Source: Pedobacter cryoconitis
GTDB taxonomy: Bacteria > Bacteroidota > Bacteroidia > Sphingobacteriales > Sphingobacteriaceae
Assembly: GCF_003259615.1 (NCBI RefSeq)
Contig: NZ_QLLR01000030.1
Span: 1-64,000 of the forward strand
Reading direction: 5' to 3'
DNA length: 64,000 nt
Shown: positions 8,655-16,874 of the stretch, piece after piece
Numbering within the stretch: the stretch's first letter is position 1
Layout: the number at the start of each line of letters is the position of its first letter
Program-made: the position numbers and the translations under genes
Notes under the pieces: generated by a model
Told to the model about the DNA's origin: nothing
What the model saw: only the letters and a program-made list of their open reading frames with translations
The model's database searches: none

Positions 8655-10019
8655 ATGAAAAATATAATTACAACAGGGGTTTTATTGCTCAGCACAACCC
8701 TGCTGATGCCCTCCTTCAAAAGTGCAGATTTACCGGGTGATGGCGGCACTTTATTGAAAGACGTTACACTGATCGATGGAAACGGCGGCAAACCACAAGA
8801 ACATGTAGACATTCTGATCCAGGGCGACAGCATAGCCTCAATAGGCAGCAAATTGAAGACTGCAGGACTGCACGTTATTGACCTTAAAGGTAAAACCATT
8901 ATGCCAGCACTCATCAGTGCACATATGCACGCAGGTACGTTAAAAGGGACAAGCACTAAAGCAGCAAACTATACACGAGAGAATATTTTGGCGCAGCTGA
9001 AAAAGTATCAGGATTATGGGGTTAACAATGTTATGATCATGGGTACAGACAGGCCGCTGTTATTTGAAAGCGGTCTTCGTGACTCATCGCTTAACGGCTT
9101 ATTACCTGGTGCGCGGATACATTCTGCTGGTTATGGATTCGGTGTTCCTAAAGGTGCACCACCCGTTGAATTTGGAATGGACAATGTATTTCGCCCTGCC
9201 TCAGCAGCACAGGTACCTGCCGAAATGGACAGTCTGTTAAAGGTAAAACCAGATTTGGTAAAGATGTGGGTAGACGATTTCGGTGGCAAATTCGCGAAGA
9301 TGAAACCAGAAATCTATCAGCGGATAATCACTGAGGCACATCAGCGCAATTTGCGTGTAGCAGCACATGCTTATTATCTGAGTGATGCACGCAAGCTCGT
9401 TAATGATGGGCTGGATATTATTGGACATAGCATCAGAGACAGCGTAATCGATGATGGCTTAGTACAACAGATGAAAGCCAAAAATGTAGTTTACATCCCT
9501 ACCCTGTCGCTGGATGAGTTTGCTTACATCTATGCACGTAAACCAGAATGGCTGAACGATCCTTTTTTCAGGAATTCACTGGAACCAGGCGTATATGAAA
9601 TGATCACTTCAAAGAAATACCAGGACGACCTGAAAAACTCACCAGACTATGCTAAAAATGTAAAGGCTTTTGAAACAGCACTTAAAAACCTTAAAAAGCT
9701 CAATGATGCTGGTATTCTGATAGCTATGGGCACTGATAGTGGTGCCACTCCTGTAAGAGCACAGGGTTTTAGTGAACACCTGGAACTGGAACTGATGGTA
9801 CAGGCCGGTTTAACTCCATTACAGGCCATTACTGCGGGTACCAGAAATGCCGCCAAAGTGTTAAAGATAGATCAGAAATTCGGTACTATAGCAAAGGGAA
9901 AAATAGCCGACTTGCTGATCATAGATGCCAATCCCGCTCAGGACATTAAAAATACCCGCAAAATTTTCGCCGTTTACAAAGCCGGAAAAGAGGTGAGCAA
10001 AGGACCATTAAAAAAATAA
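8655..10019 (+). CDS. Exported metal-dependent amidohydrolase
   Basis: A 454-residue member of the amidohydrolase superfamily (imidazolonepropionase-like branch). The metal ligands are visible: HMH at 90-92, a Lys in VKMWVDD, His in VAAHAYY, His in IIGHSIRD and Asp in MGTDSGA. A signal peptide occupies roughly the first 20 residues (LLLSTTLLMPSFKSA), so it acts outside the cytoplasm. It should hydrolyse a cyclic amide, ester or peptide bond. It leads a tight operon: the VOC gene begins 3 bases after its stop. The ATG at 8655 immediately precedes the signal peptide. Confidence 0.87.
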   Translation: MKNIITTGVLLLSTTLLMPSFKSADLPGDGGTLLKDVTLIDGNGGKPQEHVDILIQGDSIASIGSKLKTAGLHVIDLKGKTIMPALISAHMHAGTLKGTSTKAANYTRENILAQLKKYQDYGVNNVMIMGTDRPLLFESGLRDSSLNGLLPGARIHSAGYGFGVPKGAPPVEFGMDNVFRPASAAQVPAEMDSLLKVKPDLVKMWVDDFGGKFAKMKPEIYQRIITEAHQRNLRVAAHAYYLSDARKLVNDGLDIIGHSIRDSVIDDGLVQQMKAKNVVYIPTLSLDEFAYIYARKPEWLNDPFFRNSLEPGVYEMITSKKYQDDLKNSPDYAKNVKAFETALKNLKKLNDAGILIAMGTDSGATPVRAQGFSEHLELELMVQAGLTPLQAITAGTRNAAKVLKIDQKFGTIAKGKIADLLIIDANPAQDIKNTRKIFAVYKAGKEVSKGPLKK

Positions 10020-10022
10020 TAT

Positions 10023-10382
10023 ATGCTTGATCTTATCAGACTGGACCATCTGCTGATTATCATACCGCCAGGCTCAAAGAAAGCAGCTAAAAAGTTTTAT
10101 ACACAAGTACTGCAACTTAAGGAAATACCTGGCGCACATCCCCGTGGAGCCATATGGTTTGAAATGGCAGACATACAATTACATCTCAGGGAGGAAGAAG
10201 GCCATAAAACCACCTCAGACCGGCATCCGGCTTTTGTGGTGCCTAAATTGCAGGCCGCTATCGAATTTCTGGAACGGCAGGGTATTCCAGTTAGCTATTC
10301 ATCTGAAATAGATGGCAGAGCGCGCTGTTTCTTCCGTGATCCATGGGGTAACAGATATGAACTGATTGAGTACAAAGTATGA
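10023..10382 (+). CDS. VOC (glyoxalase/dioxygenase) family protein
   Basis: This 119-residue protein has one vicinal-oxygen-chelate module pair: RLDHLLIIIPPG near the N-terminus with the metal His, IQLHLREEEG in the middle and FFRDPWGNRYELIEYK at the C-terminus with the metal Glu. It could be a lyase, isomerase or dioxygenase on a small molecule. It lies between the amidohydrolase and the royal-jelly-type gene in the same operon, so it probably acts on the same pathway. No signal peptide is seen, so this step would be cytoplasmic. Confidence 0.85.
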   Translation: MLDLIRLDHLLIIIPPGSKKAAKKFYTQVLQLKEIPGAHPRGAIWFEMADIQLHLREEEGHKTTSDRHPAFVVPKLQAAIEFLERQGIPVSYSSEIDGRARCFFRDPWGNRYELIEYKV

Positions 10383-10402
10383 ATTGATTAAATACAAAGG
10401 AA

Positions 10403-11536
10403 ATGAACATAATGAAACATATTATCCGGGTATCTTTTTTACTCTTAAGTATAGTTCCATGCAGTAAGCTGATCGCACAGCAACAGCAGCCAGAAGTGAT
10501 CGCAAGGATAAACCCTCCTGCACCAGATATGTCTGGTATTGCTGTAACTTCAGACAACAGAGTTTTTCTTGGTTTTCCGCGTCATGCCGACAACCATCAG
10601 TCATTTGCGCTGGCAGAATTAGTGAAGGGGAAGCCTGTCCCCTTCCCCGATGCGGCATATGTTTACCCATCAACCAAAGCTTTCAAAGAATGGCTGGTAT
10701 CTCCACATGGCCTGTACATGGATAAAAATGATGTATTGTGGGTTTTAGATGATGGTAAGCGTGATGGAATAAAGGAAATACCAGAAGGTGCTGCCAAAGT
10801 GGTTGCTCTGGACAGCAGGACTAAAAAAATTCTCCATACGCTGGTGATCCCAAAGCCAGTACTTTCTGATGATGCCCATTACAATGACCTGCGGGTAGAT
10901 TTATCACATGGCGCAAAAGGTACAGTATACATTGCAAATTCTGGTTTCGGAGAGCGTTATTCGCTGCTGATTATAGATGTTGCAACTGGTAAAACCAGGG
11001 AAGTTTTGCTCAATCATTACAGTACCTCTCCCGAACCAGGATTTATGGGCTTTTTAGAGGGGAAGCCTCTCACCTATAGTTTTAAAGAACAAACCTTTCC
11101 AAGTGGTGGTATTGATGGCTTAGCACTCAGCCCCGACAGCAAGACCTTGTACTGGACAGCAATTACCGGTCGCAAGATGTACAGTCTGCCCACAGAAACC
11201 TTAAGCAATCCTGCTACAAGTATACAGCAACTGAGTGATTCTGTAAAATATGAAGGCGAACATCCTGCCTGCGACGGACTGGCAGAAGATGAAAAGGGAA
11301 ATATTTACTTTGGTGCTTTTGAGCAGCAAGCTCTTGTACAGCGGACAGCCGACGGCAAATTTCACTTGCTTGCGCACGACAAAGATAATTTTGTCTGGCC
11401 CGATGGTCTGGCTTATCGAAATGGTTACCTGTACGTAACCCTTGGACAGTGGAACCGCCTGCCCAGCTATAACAAAGGTAAAGATTTACGGAAACCGCCC
11501 TACCTGGTGGAACGTATTAAAGTAAACGCGAATTAA
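10403..11536 (+). CDS. Major royal jelly/yellow-like beta-propeller protein
   Basis: This 377-residue exported protein (signal peptide ending LIAQQQQ) resembles the MRJP/yellow family within the SMP-30-like six-bladed propellers. Features include SPHGLYMDKNDVLWVLDDG, YNDLRVD, VYIANSG, DGLALSPDSKTLYWTAITG and a repeated ADGLAY-type blade. Bacterial members are thought to be lactonases or ligand-binding proteins, but the activity is not established. It follows the VOC gene by 20 bases in the AraC-linked operon. A second ATG three codons in (10412) is equally possible as the start. Confidence 0.82.
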   Translation: MNIMKHIIRVSFLLLSIVPCSKLIAQQQQPEVIARINPPAPDMSGIAVTSDNRVFLGFPRHADNHQSFALAELVKGKPVPFPDAAYVYPSTKAFKEWLVSPHGLYMDKNDVLWVLDDGKRDGIKEIPEGAAKVVALDSRTKKILHTLVIPKPVLSDDAHYNDLRVDLSHGAKGTVYIANSGFGERYSLLIIDVATGKTREVLLNHYSTSPEPGFMGFLEGKPLTYSFKEQTFPSGGIDGLALSPDSKTLYWTAITGRKMYSLPTETLSNPATSIQQLSDSVKYEGEHPACDGLAEDEKGNIYFGAFEQQALVQRTADGKFHLLAHDKDNFVWPDGLAYRNGYLYVTLGQWNRLPSYNKGKDLRKPPYLVERIKVNAN

Positions 11537-11561
11537 TAGATCATATATTAAAAAAAGAAAA

Positions 11562-12611
11562 ATGGAATACAGACAATTAGGCGCATCGGGATTACACGTA
11601 CCAGTACTGAGTTTTGGAACAGCCACATTTGGTGGTGGCAATGATTTTTTCAAAGCCTGGGGAAGTACAGAAGCCGAAGAAGCAAAGAGACTAATCGATA
11701 TTTGCCTGGAAGCAGGCGTAAACTTTTTTGATACCGCAGACATTTATTCAGATGGACTGGCAGAGGAGGTACTTGGAAAAGCTATAGCCGGTAAGCAAAG
11801 AGATAAGCTGATCCTTTCTACCAAATCAACCTTTACTTTTGGTGAAGGGCCTAACAACCAGGGTTCCTCCCGCTTACATATCTTAAAGCAAGTCGAGGGC
11901 AGCTTAAAACGCCTCGGTACCGACTATATTGATGTTTATCACATGCACGGTTTTGATGGTAACACGCCAGTGGAAGAAACACTGAGAACCCTGGACGACC
12001 TGGTACAGAGTGGTAAAATCCGTTATATTGCTGCCTCTAACTTCTCCGGCTGGCATTTGATGAAATCCCTTGCAGCCTCCGAGAAAAACAGCTGGAACCG
12101 TTATGTGGCTCACCAGGTTTATTACTCCCTGGCAAACCGCGAATATGAATGGGAACTGATGCCGCTTGGGCTTGATCAAAATGTGGGCGCTATTATCTGG
12201 TCACCTCTTTCTGCTGGTCGTTTAGGTGGTAAATATGGCCGTAACAAACCTATTCCAAAAGAAGGACGGGTAGCACAAGGCGGCAGCCCCGTTCCGGAAA
12301 TGGTAGTCAAAGAAGACATATTTTACAATACAATTGATGCACTGGAAGAAATAGCTGAAGAAACAAATAAAACGGTAGCACAGGTAGCCCTGAACTGGTT
12401 ATTGCAACGACCAACGGTATCCAGTATTATTATTGGTGCACGTAATGAAGAACAGCTGAAACAAAACCTGGAGGCTATTGGATGGAACCTTACCGCAGCT
12501 CAGGTGAAGAAACTGGATGAAGCCAGCACTGTACCTCCAACTTATCCATATTGGCATCAGTGGCAGAATAAGTCATTGAACCCTACACCAGATTTCTATG
12601 GCAAATTATAA
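11562..12611 (+). CDS. Aldo/keto reductase
   Basis: A 349-residue AKR superfamily barrel. The catalytic tetrad is visible: Asp in NFFDTADIYSDG, the Tyr five residues later, Lys in ILSTKSTF and His in YHMHGFDG; the C-terminal SSIIIGARNEEQL is the NADPH-binding segment. It should reduce an aldehyde or ketone with NADPH. It is the last gene of the amidohydrolase operon (25 bases after the royal-jelly-type gene) and is followed by a strong hairpin. The start at 11562 gives the normal MEYRQLGASGL beginning. Confidence 0.9.
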   Translation: MEYRQLGASGLHVPVLSFGTATFGGGNDFFKAWGSTEAEEAKRLIDICLEAGVNFFDTADIYSDGLAEEVLGKAIAGKQRDKLILSTKSTFTFGEGPNNQGSSRLHILKQVEGSLKRLGTDYIDVYHMHGFDGNTPVEETLRTLDDLVQSGKIRYIAASNFSGWHLMKSLAASEKNSWNRYVAHQVYYSLANREYEWELMPLGLDQNVGAIIWSPLSAGRLGGKYGRNKPIPKEGRVAQGGSPVPEMVVKEDIFYNTIDALEEIAEETNKTVAQVALNWLLQRPTVSSIIIGARNEEQLKQNLEAIGWNLTAAQVKKLDEASTVPPTYPYWHQWQNKSLNPTPDFYGKL

Positions 12612-12660
12612 AAACTGATTTTAACTGTTCCGCAATTTAAAATCAACAGCAGAAAGTAAT

Positions 12661-12689
12661 TGTGAGGGTGTCCCGAAAACACCCTCACA
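12661..12689 (+). terminator. Hairpin after the amidohydrolase operon
   Basis: An 11-bp perfect stem, TGTGAGGGTGT with ACACCCTCACA, encloses the 7-base loop CCCGAAA, about 50 bases after the aldo/keto reductase stop. No long T run follows, so termination may be partial. Confidence 0.55.
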
Positions 12690-12764
12690 TTGTCACAATT
12701 GCCCCCGCATTCCCGCGTTTCGTTCGTTTAACTTTATGCCAATATTAAACCTAATGCAAATAAA

Positions 12765-13349
12765 ATGAGAAAGATCAGGATCATGGAACATATCTCAATT
12801 GACGGCATAATCCAGCAGGAAAACGGCGAAGGTTTTGCGCATGGCGGATGGACACTACCTTACCGCACTCCAGCTGGCTTAGAGGCTGTTGTTGAAGCCC
12901 AGGGCAGCAACTTTGAGCTGCTGCTTGGCCGTCGCACCTACGATAGCTGGGCCGGATACTGGCCGAAGGCAGGAGATAGTCCGATAGCGAACAGTTTGAA
13001 CGCCGCAAAGAAATACGTCGCGACCCATAGACCAGAAAGCATGGAATGGGGCCCTGTTCGCGACTTAGGCGCGGACATCATCACAGGTATTCGCAAAGTC
13101 AAAGCAACAGAAGGCCCCGATCTGATTATTTGGGGAAGCTCTACACTGACCACCGTATTGCTCGACAAAGGATTGGTTGATGAAGTTGTGCTGCTGGTCT
13201 ACCCAGTTTTACTAGGTCAGGGAAAACGTTTTTTTTCAGCGAATGCCGACCCACGCGAACTCGCTTTCATCAGTTCCAAGGTTACCTCTACAGGTGTGCT
13301 CATCAATACTTACCGGCATGTTGGATCACTGCCTCAATCATCATCATAA
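12765..13349 (+). CDS. Dihydrofolate reductase family protein (RibD C-terminal-like)
   Basis: A 194-residue protein of the RibD C-terminal/DHFR-like fold. It starts MRKIRIMEHISIDGIIQ, contains ELLLGRRTYDSWAGYWP (the cofactor-loop region) and DLIIWGSSTLTTVLLDKGL, and ends with VYPVLLGQGKRFF, all typical of this family. Members reduce small pyrimidine-like or unknown substrates with NADPH; the true substrate is unknown. It appears monocistronic, behind a hairpin and followed by a short G/C-rich hairpin near 13378. Confidence 0.87.
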   Translation: MRKIRIMEHISIDGIIQQENGEGFAHGGWTLPYRTPAGLEAVVEAQGSNFELLLGRRTYDSWAGYWPKAGDSPIANSLNAAKKYVATHRPESMEWGPVRDLGADIITGIRKVKATEGPDLIIWGSSTLTTVLLDKGLVDEVVLLVYPVLLGQGKRFFSANADPRELAFISSKVTSTGVLINTYRHVGSLPQSSS

Positions 13350-13377
13350 GCAGCAGCATTAATATTTTTATAAAAAA

Positions 13378-13396
13378 AAGTCCCTGACGGGGGCTT
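13378..13396. terminator. Short hairpin after the RibD-like reductase gene
   Basis: AAGTCCC pairs with GGGGCTT around a small loop, directly preceded by eight A residues. On the minus strand this would be a textbook terminator with a T run; on the plus strand it lies 30 bases after the reductase stop. No minus-strand gene ends here, so its working direction is unclear. Confidence 0.4.
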
Positions 13397-13479
13397 CTTA
13401 CAATCGCTGACGAATCTAATAGCGTCTGTATAATTTACCACGTAATGAACTTTAAACCATTATCAGTTGTTTAATTTAC

Positions 13480-13968
13480 ATGACCAAGCAACAAAAACCC
13501 TCCTACCTTAATTTTGAGAAAGAAAACTACCCCTGGAAAGCTAACATAGATTATCGGGAAAACCCAGAGGCTTACCGGGTGGGAAAAGGGGAACAAGGAG
13601 TATTGATCTGCGAACCCTATAAAACAGAAATACAAAGCCACTGGCGTTTTAAAACCTCTGAAATCGCTACCAAAAGCAGCGAGGAAATATTTAGAATTTT
13701 CCAGAATTACTTAAATAAAAACGATTTCGTAGGCGCAGACATGGCCAGGAAATTCCTGCAAATGGGCTACACCCGTGCCAGGCGCTATGCGAATTACAAA
13801 GGCGGAAAAAAATACGATAAGGAAAATAATTATGTCCAGCTTGAGCGGGGAACCGGGGAAATAGAAAAAGCAGCATCAGCTGCCATTTTTTACACTAAAT
13901 GGAAAGCTGCTGAAGCCGATACCAATTATGCTAAAATGAAAACAGAGTGGAAAAAAGAGCGTGGTTAA
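13480..13968 (+). CDS. DUF4385 family protein
   Basis: A 162-residue basic, aromatic-rich protein recognised as DUF4385 from the ordered segments FEKENYPWKANIDYREN, YRVGKGEQGVL, HWRFKTSEIA and MGYTRARRYANYKGG. The function of the family is unknown. It is widely distributed as a single small gene, and here it stands alone between two short intergenic regions. The sequence shows no signal peptide, membrane segment or metal site. Confidence 0.8.
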   Translation: MTKQQKPSYLNFEKENYPWKANIDYRENPEAYRVGKGEQGVLICEPYKTEIQSHWRFKTSEIATKSSEEIFRIFQNYLNKNDFVGADMARKFLQMGYTRARRYANYKGGKKYDKENNYVQLERGTGEIEKAASAAIFYTKWKAAEADTNYAKMKTEWKKERG

Positions 13969-14135
13969 TATAATCTTTGCGGCCAAACCCCAAACTTTAC
14001 GCCTATATTAAAATGATTATTGGTTTAAGACAATTAAAACAATCGCAGAACATTCAGGTTACTAAATACAAAATAGACCTGAGTGATTCTTTACAGTAAC
14101 ATAATCATATGGTATTTCCAGAAACGACTGTACGT

Positions 14136-14162
14136 GAAAAAGCCCGCCTGTTAAAGCGGGCC
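14136..14162 (-). terminator. Terminator of the DJ-1-like gene
   Basis: GCCCGC and GCGGGC form a stem with an 8-base loop. Read on the minus strand, the stem is followed by TTTTTCAC. It lies just under 30 bases after the stop of the DJ-1/Hsp31-like gene. Confidence 0.75.
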
Positions 14163-14188
14163 AATCCTTGTTTAAGGTAAAAACCAAA

Positions 14189-14884
14189 TTAATTTACAAC
14201 GTCATTCTCTAAAACTTTAATTAATTCTTTAGCAACAGGCCCGGCTGATAATGGGTTCTGACCTGTAATCAGTAGTCCATCGGTTTCCACGTGAGAGAAA
14301 AAAGGAACCAAAGCAGACTTAAAATCAGCTCCAAGCTCAATAAGTTTATCCTCTAGCTTATACGGGATATTGTCTGCTCTGCCAACCAAATGTTCTTCTG
14401 CATTGGTAAAGCCTGTCAGGCGTTTGCCAGCTAATAATCCAGGTACCAGCTCAGCTGCCTTAATCAAAGCCGCCGGGCCATGACAAACAGCAGCAACAGG
14501 TTTATGCGCATCAAAGAACTCCTTGATCAATCTTGCACTAGTCTCATCATAAGCTAAATCCCAGACTGGTCCATGACCACCAGGAAAAAATACCGCATCG
14601 AAATCAGCAGCGGATAATCCAACAAGCATATGTGTATGATTAAATGCGCTTTGGGCAAATTCATCCGCTGCAAACCTGCGGTTAGCACCAGTAATATGCT
14701 CTGTCAATTCACTCATCGTATCCACTGGTGGCTTTCCACCCAAAGGACTGGCTAAAGTGACCTGATAACCCTGGTCAATAAATTCATAATAAGGATCAGT
14801 AAACTCTCCAAGCCAAACGCCGGTTTTGCTATCAGTATTCTCCATCTGCTGATGGGAAGTCAGGATCATTAATATTCGCTTCAT
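14189..14884 (-). CDS. DJ-1/PfpI family protein, Hsp31-like
   Basis: This 231-residue class I glutamine-amidotransferase-fold protein has the nucleophile elbow AAVCHGPAAL and the acidic residue in TGVWLGEFTDPYYEF, both features of Hsp31/HchA-type chaperone-glyoxalases. FFPGGHGPVWDL forms the conserved glycine-rich loop. Such proteins detoxify methylglyoxal or repair glycated proteins. The gene follows the helicase gene on the same strand after 47 bases and has its own terminator. A second DJ-1/PfpI gene lies at 25769. Confidence 0.87.
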   Translation of the reverse strand: MKRILMILTSHQQMENTDSKTGVWLGEFTDPYYEFIDQGYQVTLASPLGGKPPVDTMSELTEHITGANRRFAADEFAQSAFNHTHMLVGLSAADFDAVFFPGGHGPVWDLAYDETSARLIKEFFDAHKPVAAVCHGPAALIKAAELVPGLLAGKRLTGFTNAEEHLVGRADNIPYKLEDKLIELGADFKSALVPFFSHVETDGLLITGQNPLSAGPVAKELIKVLENDVVN

Positions 14885-14931
14885 AAGTAATCTGTTTAGG
14901 CTTTCAGGTTAAATTTTATTTTTAAATGCCA

Positions 14932-16455
14932 CTACACTGCCATTCGCGTCAACTCTCTTCTGCGCATTAGCTTTTCAATGAGTATTTTCAGCTTTTGATG
15001 ATAATCTTCCCGAAGCCACTCTGTATAATTTTTAGTGACCTTACCCAGGCATTTTGCATATTGTCTGATCCTCCAGTCAATTTCTCTCTCCAATTCACTG
15101 ATCAGTGCGATGGCACCAGGAATACAATCGCTATTGTCTGCACACATTAAAGCATGCTGCCTGATAGAATCACGAATAACAATTTTAGGTTTTAAACCAT
15201 TTGCCAAGGCCTGCTGATGTGCTGACTGCACATCGAAAGAAATCTCAAAACTATTAGGAAATTTAGAACGCATTTCAGCAGGCATCTGGTGTGCCTGGTA
15301 ACTGGTTTTTGCCGTTAAACTTTCATGATAAACCTCAGGGTTTTCAAAAACATGTTTCCAATCAACCTCAGCATTCCAGTGGCCAAAACGATCAGTATTA
15401 TTGCCCAGATCTACAATCGTAAAAGTCTTCTTTTGAGGAAGACATCGCGATCCCCTGCCAATCATCTGGTGATAAAGTGTTAAAGAAGTGGTTGCCCTGT
15501 TCAGGATCACCGCCTGCACCGAAGGCTCATCAAAACCAGTAGTTAAAATGGAGACTGAAGTCAGGATGGCACCTTTGGTTTTTTTTAACCAGCGCAAAAT
15601 CTCCTCCCTTTCTTCAGGCCTGGTCTTGTTGTCCAGATGCCTTATAGGATAACCAAGATTTGAAAAAACCTCCATAACCTTACGTGAGGTAAAAATTCCC
15701 GTATTAAAAATTAAAGTCTTTTTACCTTTGGCATGAGACTCATACGCGTGAACCAGCAGATCAAGCATCGCCGGGGAAGCATATAATTCATCAGAGGTAC
15801 TCACTGTAAAATCGCCATTTAAGCCTGTTTTCAAGGTGTTCAGCTCTACATCATACCTGAAAGTCTTTGGCCTTGCCAAAAAACCCTGTTCAATAAGCGC
15901 CCCAATAGGAGCACCTAACACCAGCTCATCATAATTTTTATTCATCGGTAAATTAATATCTGAACTGAAGGGAGTAGCAGTTACACCAATAACCGAGGCA
16001 TACTCAAACTTGCTGAGGAGTTTATGAAAAGAATTGTGGTGGGCCTCATCCACTATAACCAACCCTACACGTTTCACATCAATCAAACCATCCTTGATCC
16101 GGTTCTTTAATGTCTCCACCATCGCAACATAACAAGGATAATTATCTCCCCGGCCTATTTTTTTGAGCGCACTGTTCACCACTTTGTTGGATATGCCCGC
16201 TGTTTTCAAGACTGAAGAAGTTTGCCTGCATAGTTCTTTGCGATGCGTCAGCACGATCACTTTTTTCTGGTATTTCGCAATATATCTTCGGGCAATCTCT
16301 GAGAAGATTACAGTCTTTCCACCACCAGTAGGTAACTGGTATAGTAACCTGTGATTGCGCTCATGAGCTCCTAGTTTTTCAAATAATATGCTGATGTCAT
16401 TTTCCTGGTAAGGATATAACTGTGGGCTGCGTTTTGACTGAGGGTTCATCATCAC
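14932..16455 (-). CDS. SF2 DEAD/DEAH-box helicase
   Basis: A 507-residue superfamily 2 helicase. Walker A is LPTGGGKT (about 41-48), Walker B is DEAH (about 136-139), motif III is GVTATP, and motif VI is QMIGRGSR. The N-terminal YPYQENDI is the Q-like motif of the RadD/SSL2 branch. No nuclease or other extra domain is attached. A role in DNA repair or DNA unwinding is likely by family, with E. coli RadD (YejH) the nearest characterised type. It lies 8 bases downstream of the DUF3606 gene, so the two are probably co-transcribed. Confidence 0.88.
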   Translation of the reverse strand: MMMNPQSKRSPQLYPYQENDISILFEKLGAHERNHRLLYQLPTGGGKTVIFSEIARRYIAKYQKKVIVLTHRKELCRQTSSVLKTAGISNKVVNSALKKIGRGDNYPCYVAMVETLKNRIKDGLIDVKRVGLVIVDEAHHNSFHKLLSKFEYASVIGVTATPFSSDINLPMNKNYDELVLGAPIGALIEQGFLARPKTFRYDVELNTLKTGLNGDFTVSTSDELYASPAMLDLLVHAYESHAKGKKTLIFNTGIFTSRKVMEVFSNLGYPIRHLDNKTRPEEREEILRWLKKTKGAILTSVSILTTGFDEPSVQAVILNRATTSLTLYHQMIGRGSRCLPQKKTFTIVDLGNNTDRFGHWNAEVDWKHVFENPEVYHESLTAKTSYQAHQMPAEMRSKFPNSFEISFDVQSAHQQALANGLKPKIVIRDSIRQHALMCADNSDCIPGAIALISELEREIDWRIRQYAKCLGKVTKNYTEWLREDYHQKLKILIEKLMRRRELTRMAV

Positions 16456-16463
16456 AATCCGAA

Positions 16464-16643
16464 TTACTTAAGTTTTTTCAAAAGTTTTTCCACTTCAATG
16501 GCCGATGTTCCAGCTGACTTAACTGCTTGCTTTAATTGATCTGGCGTAACTTTAAATTTTTTAGACCAATATTCCAGTTCATAGCTTTCTTTGACATTGA
16601 TTTTGTCTTTATCAGGACTTCCTGTTTTCTGTTTGTTATCCAT
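16464..16643 (-). CDS. DUF3606 family small protein
   Basis: A 59-residue ORF reads MDNKQKTGSPDKDKINV and then EYWSKKFKVTPDQLKQAV, which is the DUF3606 pattern (KINV followed by a helix-turn-helix-like WS.KF.VTP.QL). The family is found beside stress genes in many soil bacteria and has no known function. The stop lies 8 bases before the helicase start, on the same strand. The ATG at 16643 is the only suitable start. Confidence 0.8.
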   Translation of the reverse strand: MDNKQKTGSPDKDKINVKESYELEYWSKKFKVTPDQLKQAVKSAGTSAIEVEKLLKKLK

Positions 16644-16874
16644 AATGCAAGTTTTTTGGGGCTATAACATCTTTATTTTAAAGTTGTTTTTTAATTCTAT
16701 TTGAAATGCCCTCCTCATAAAATGTATTTTTTGATACTGTCTTCAAGACTTTAGGAGAAATTAATGAAACATATAGCAAGGATAAGCTGTTTAGAATCTG
16801 GTGATCACCTAATACGATTAAAATTTACACTAAGACAGCTGTAATCTTCTCATTCGTATAATAAAATTGAAATA

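Noticed and set aside
12781-13168. Minus-strand frames opposite the RibD-like reductase
   Set aside because: Shadow frames of a GC-richer coding region; no motif or start context.
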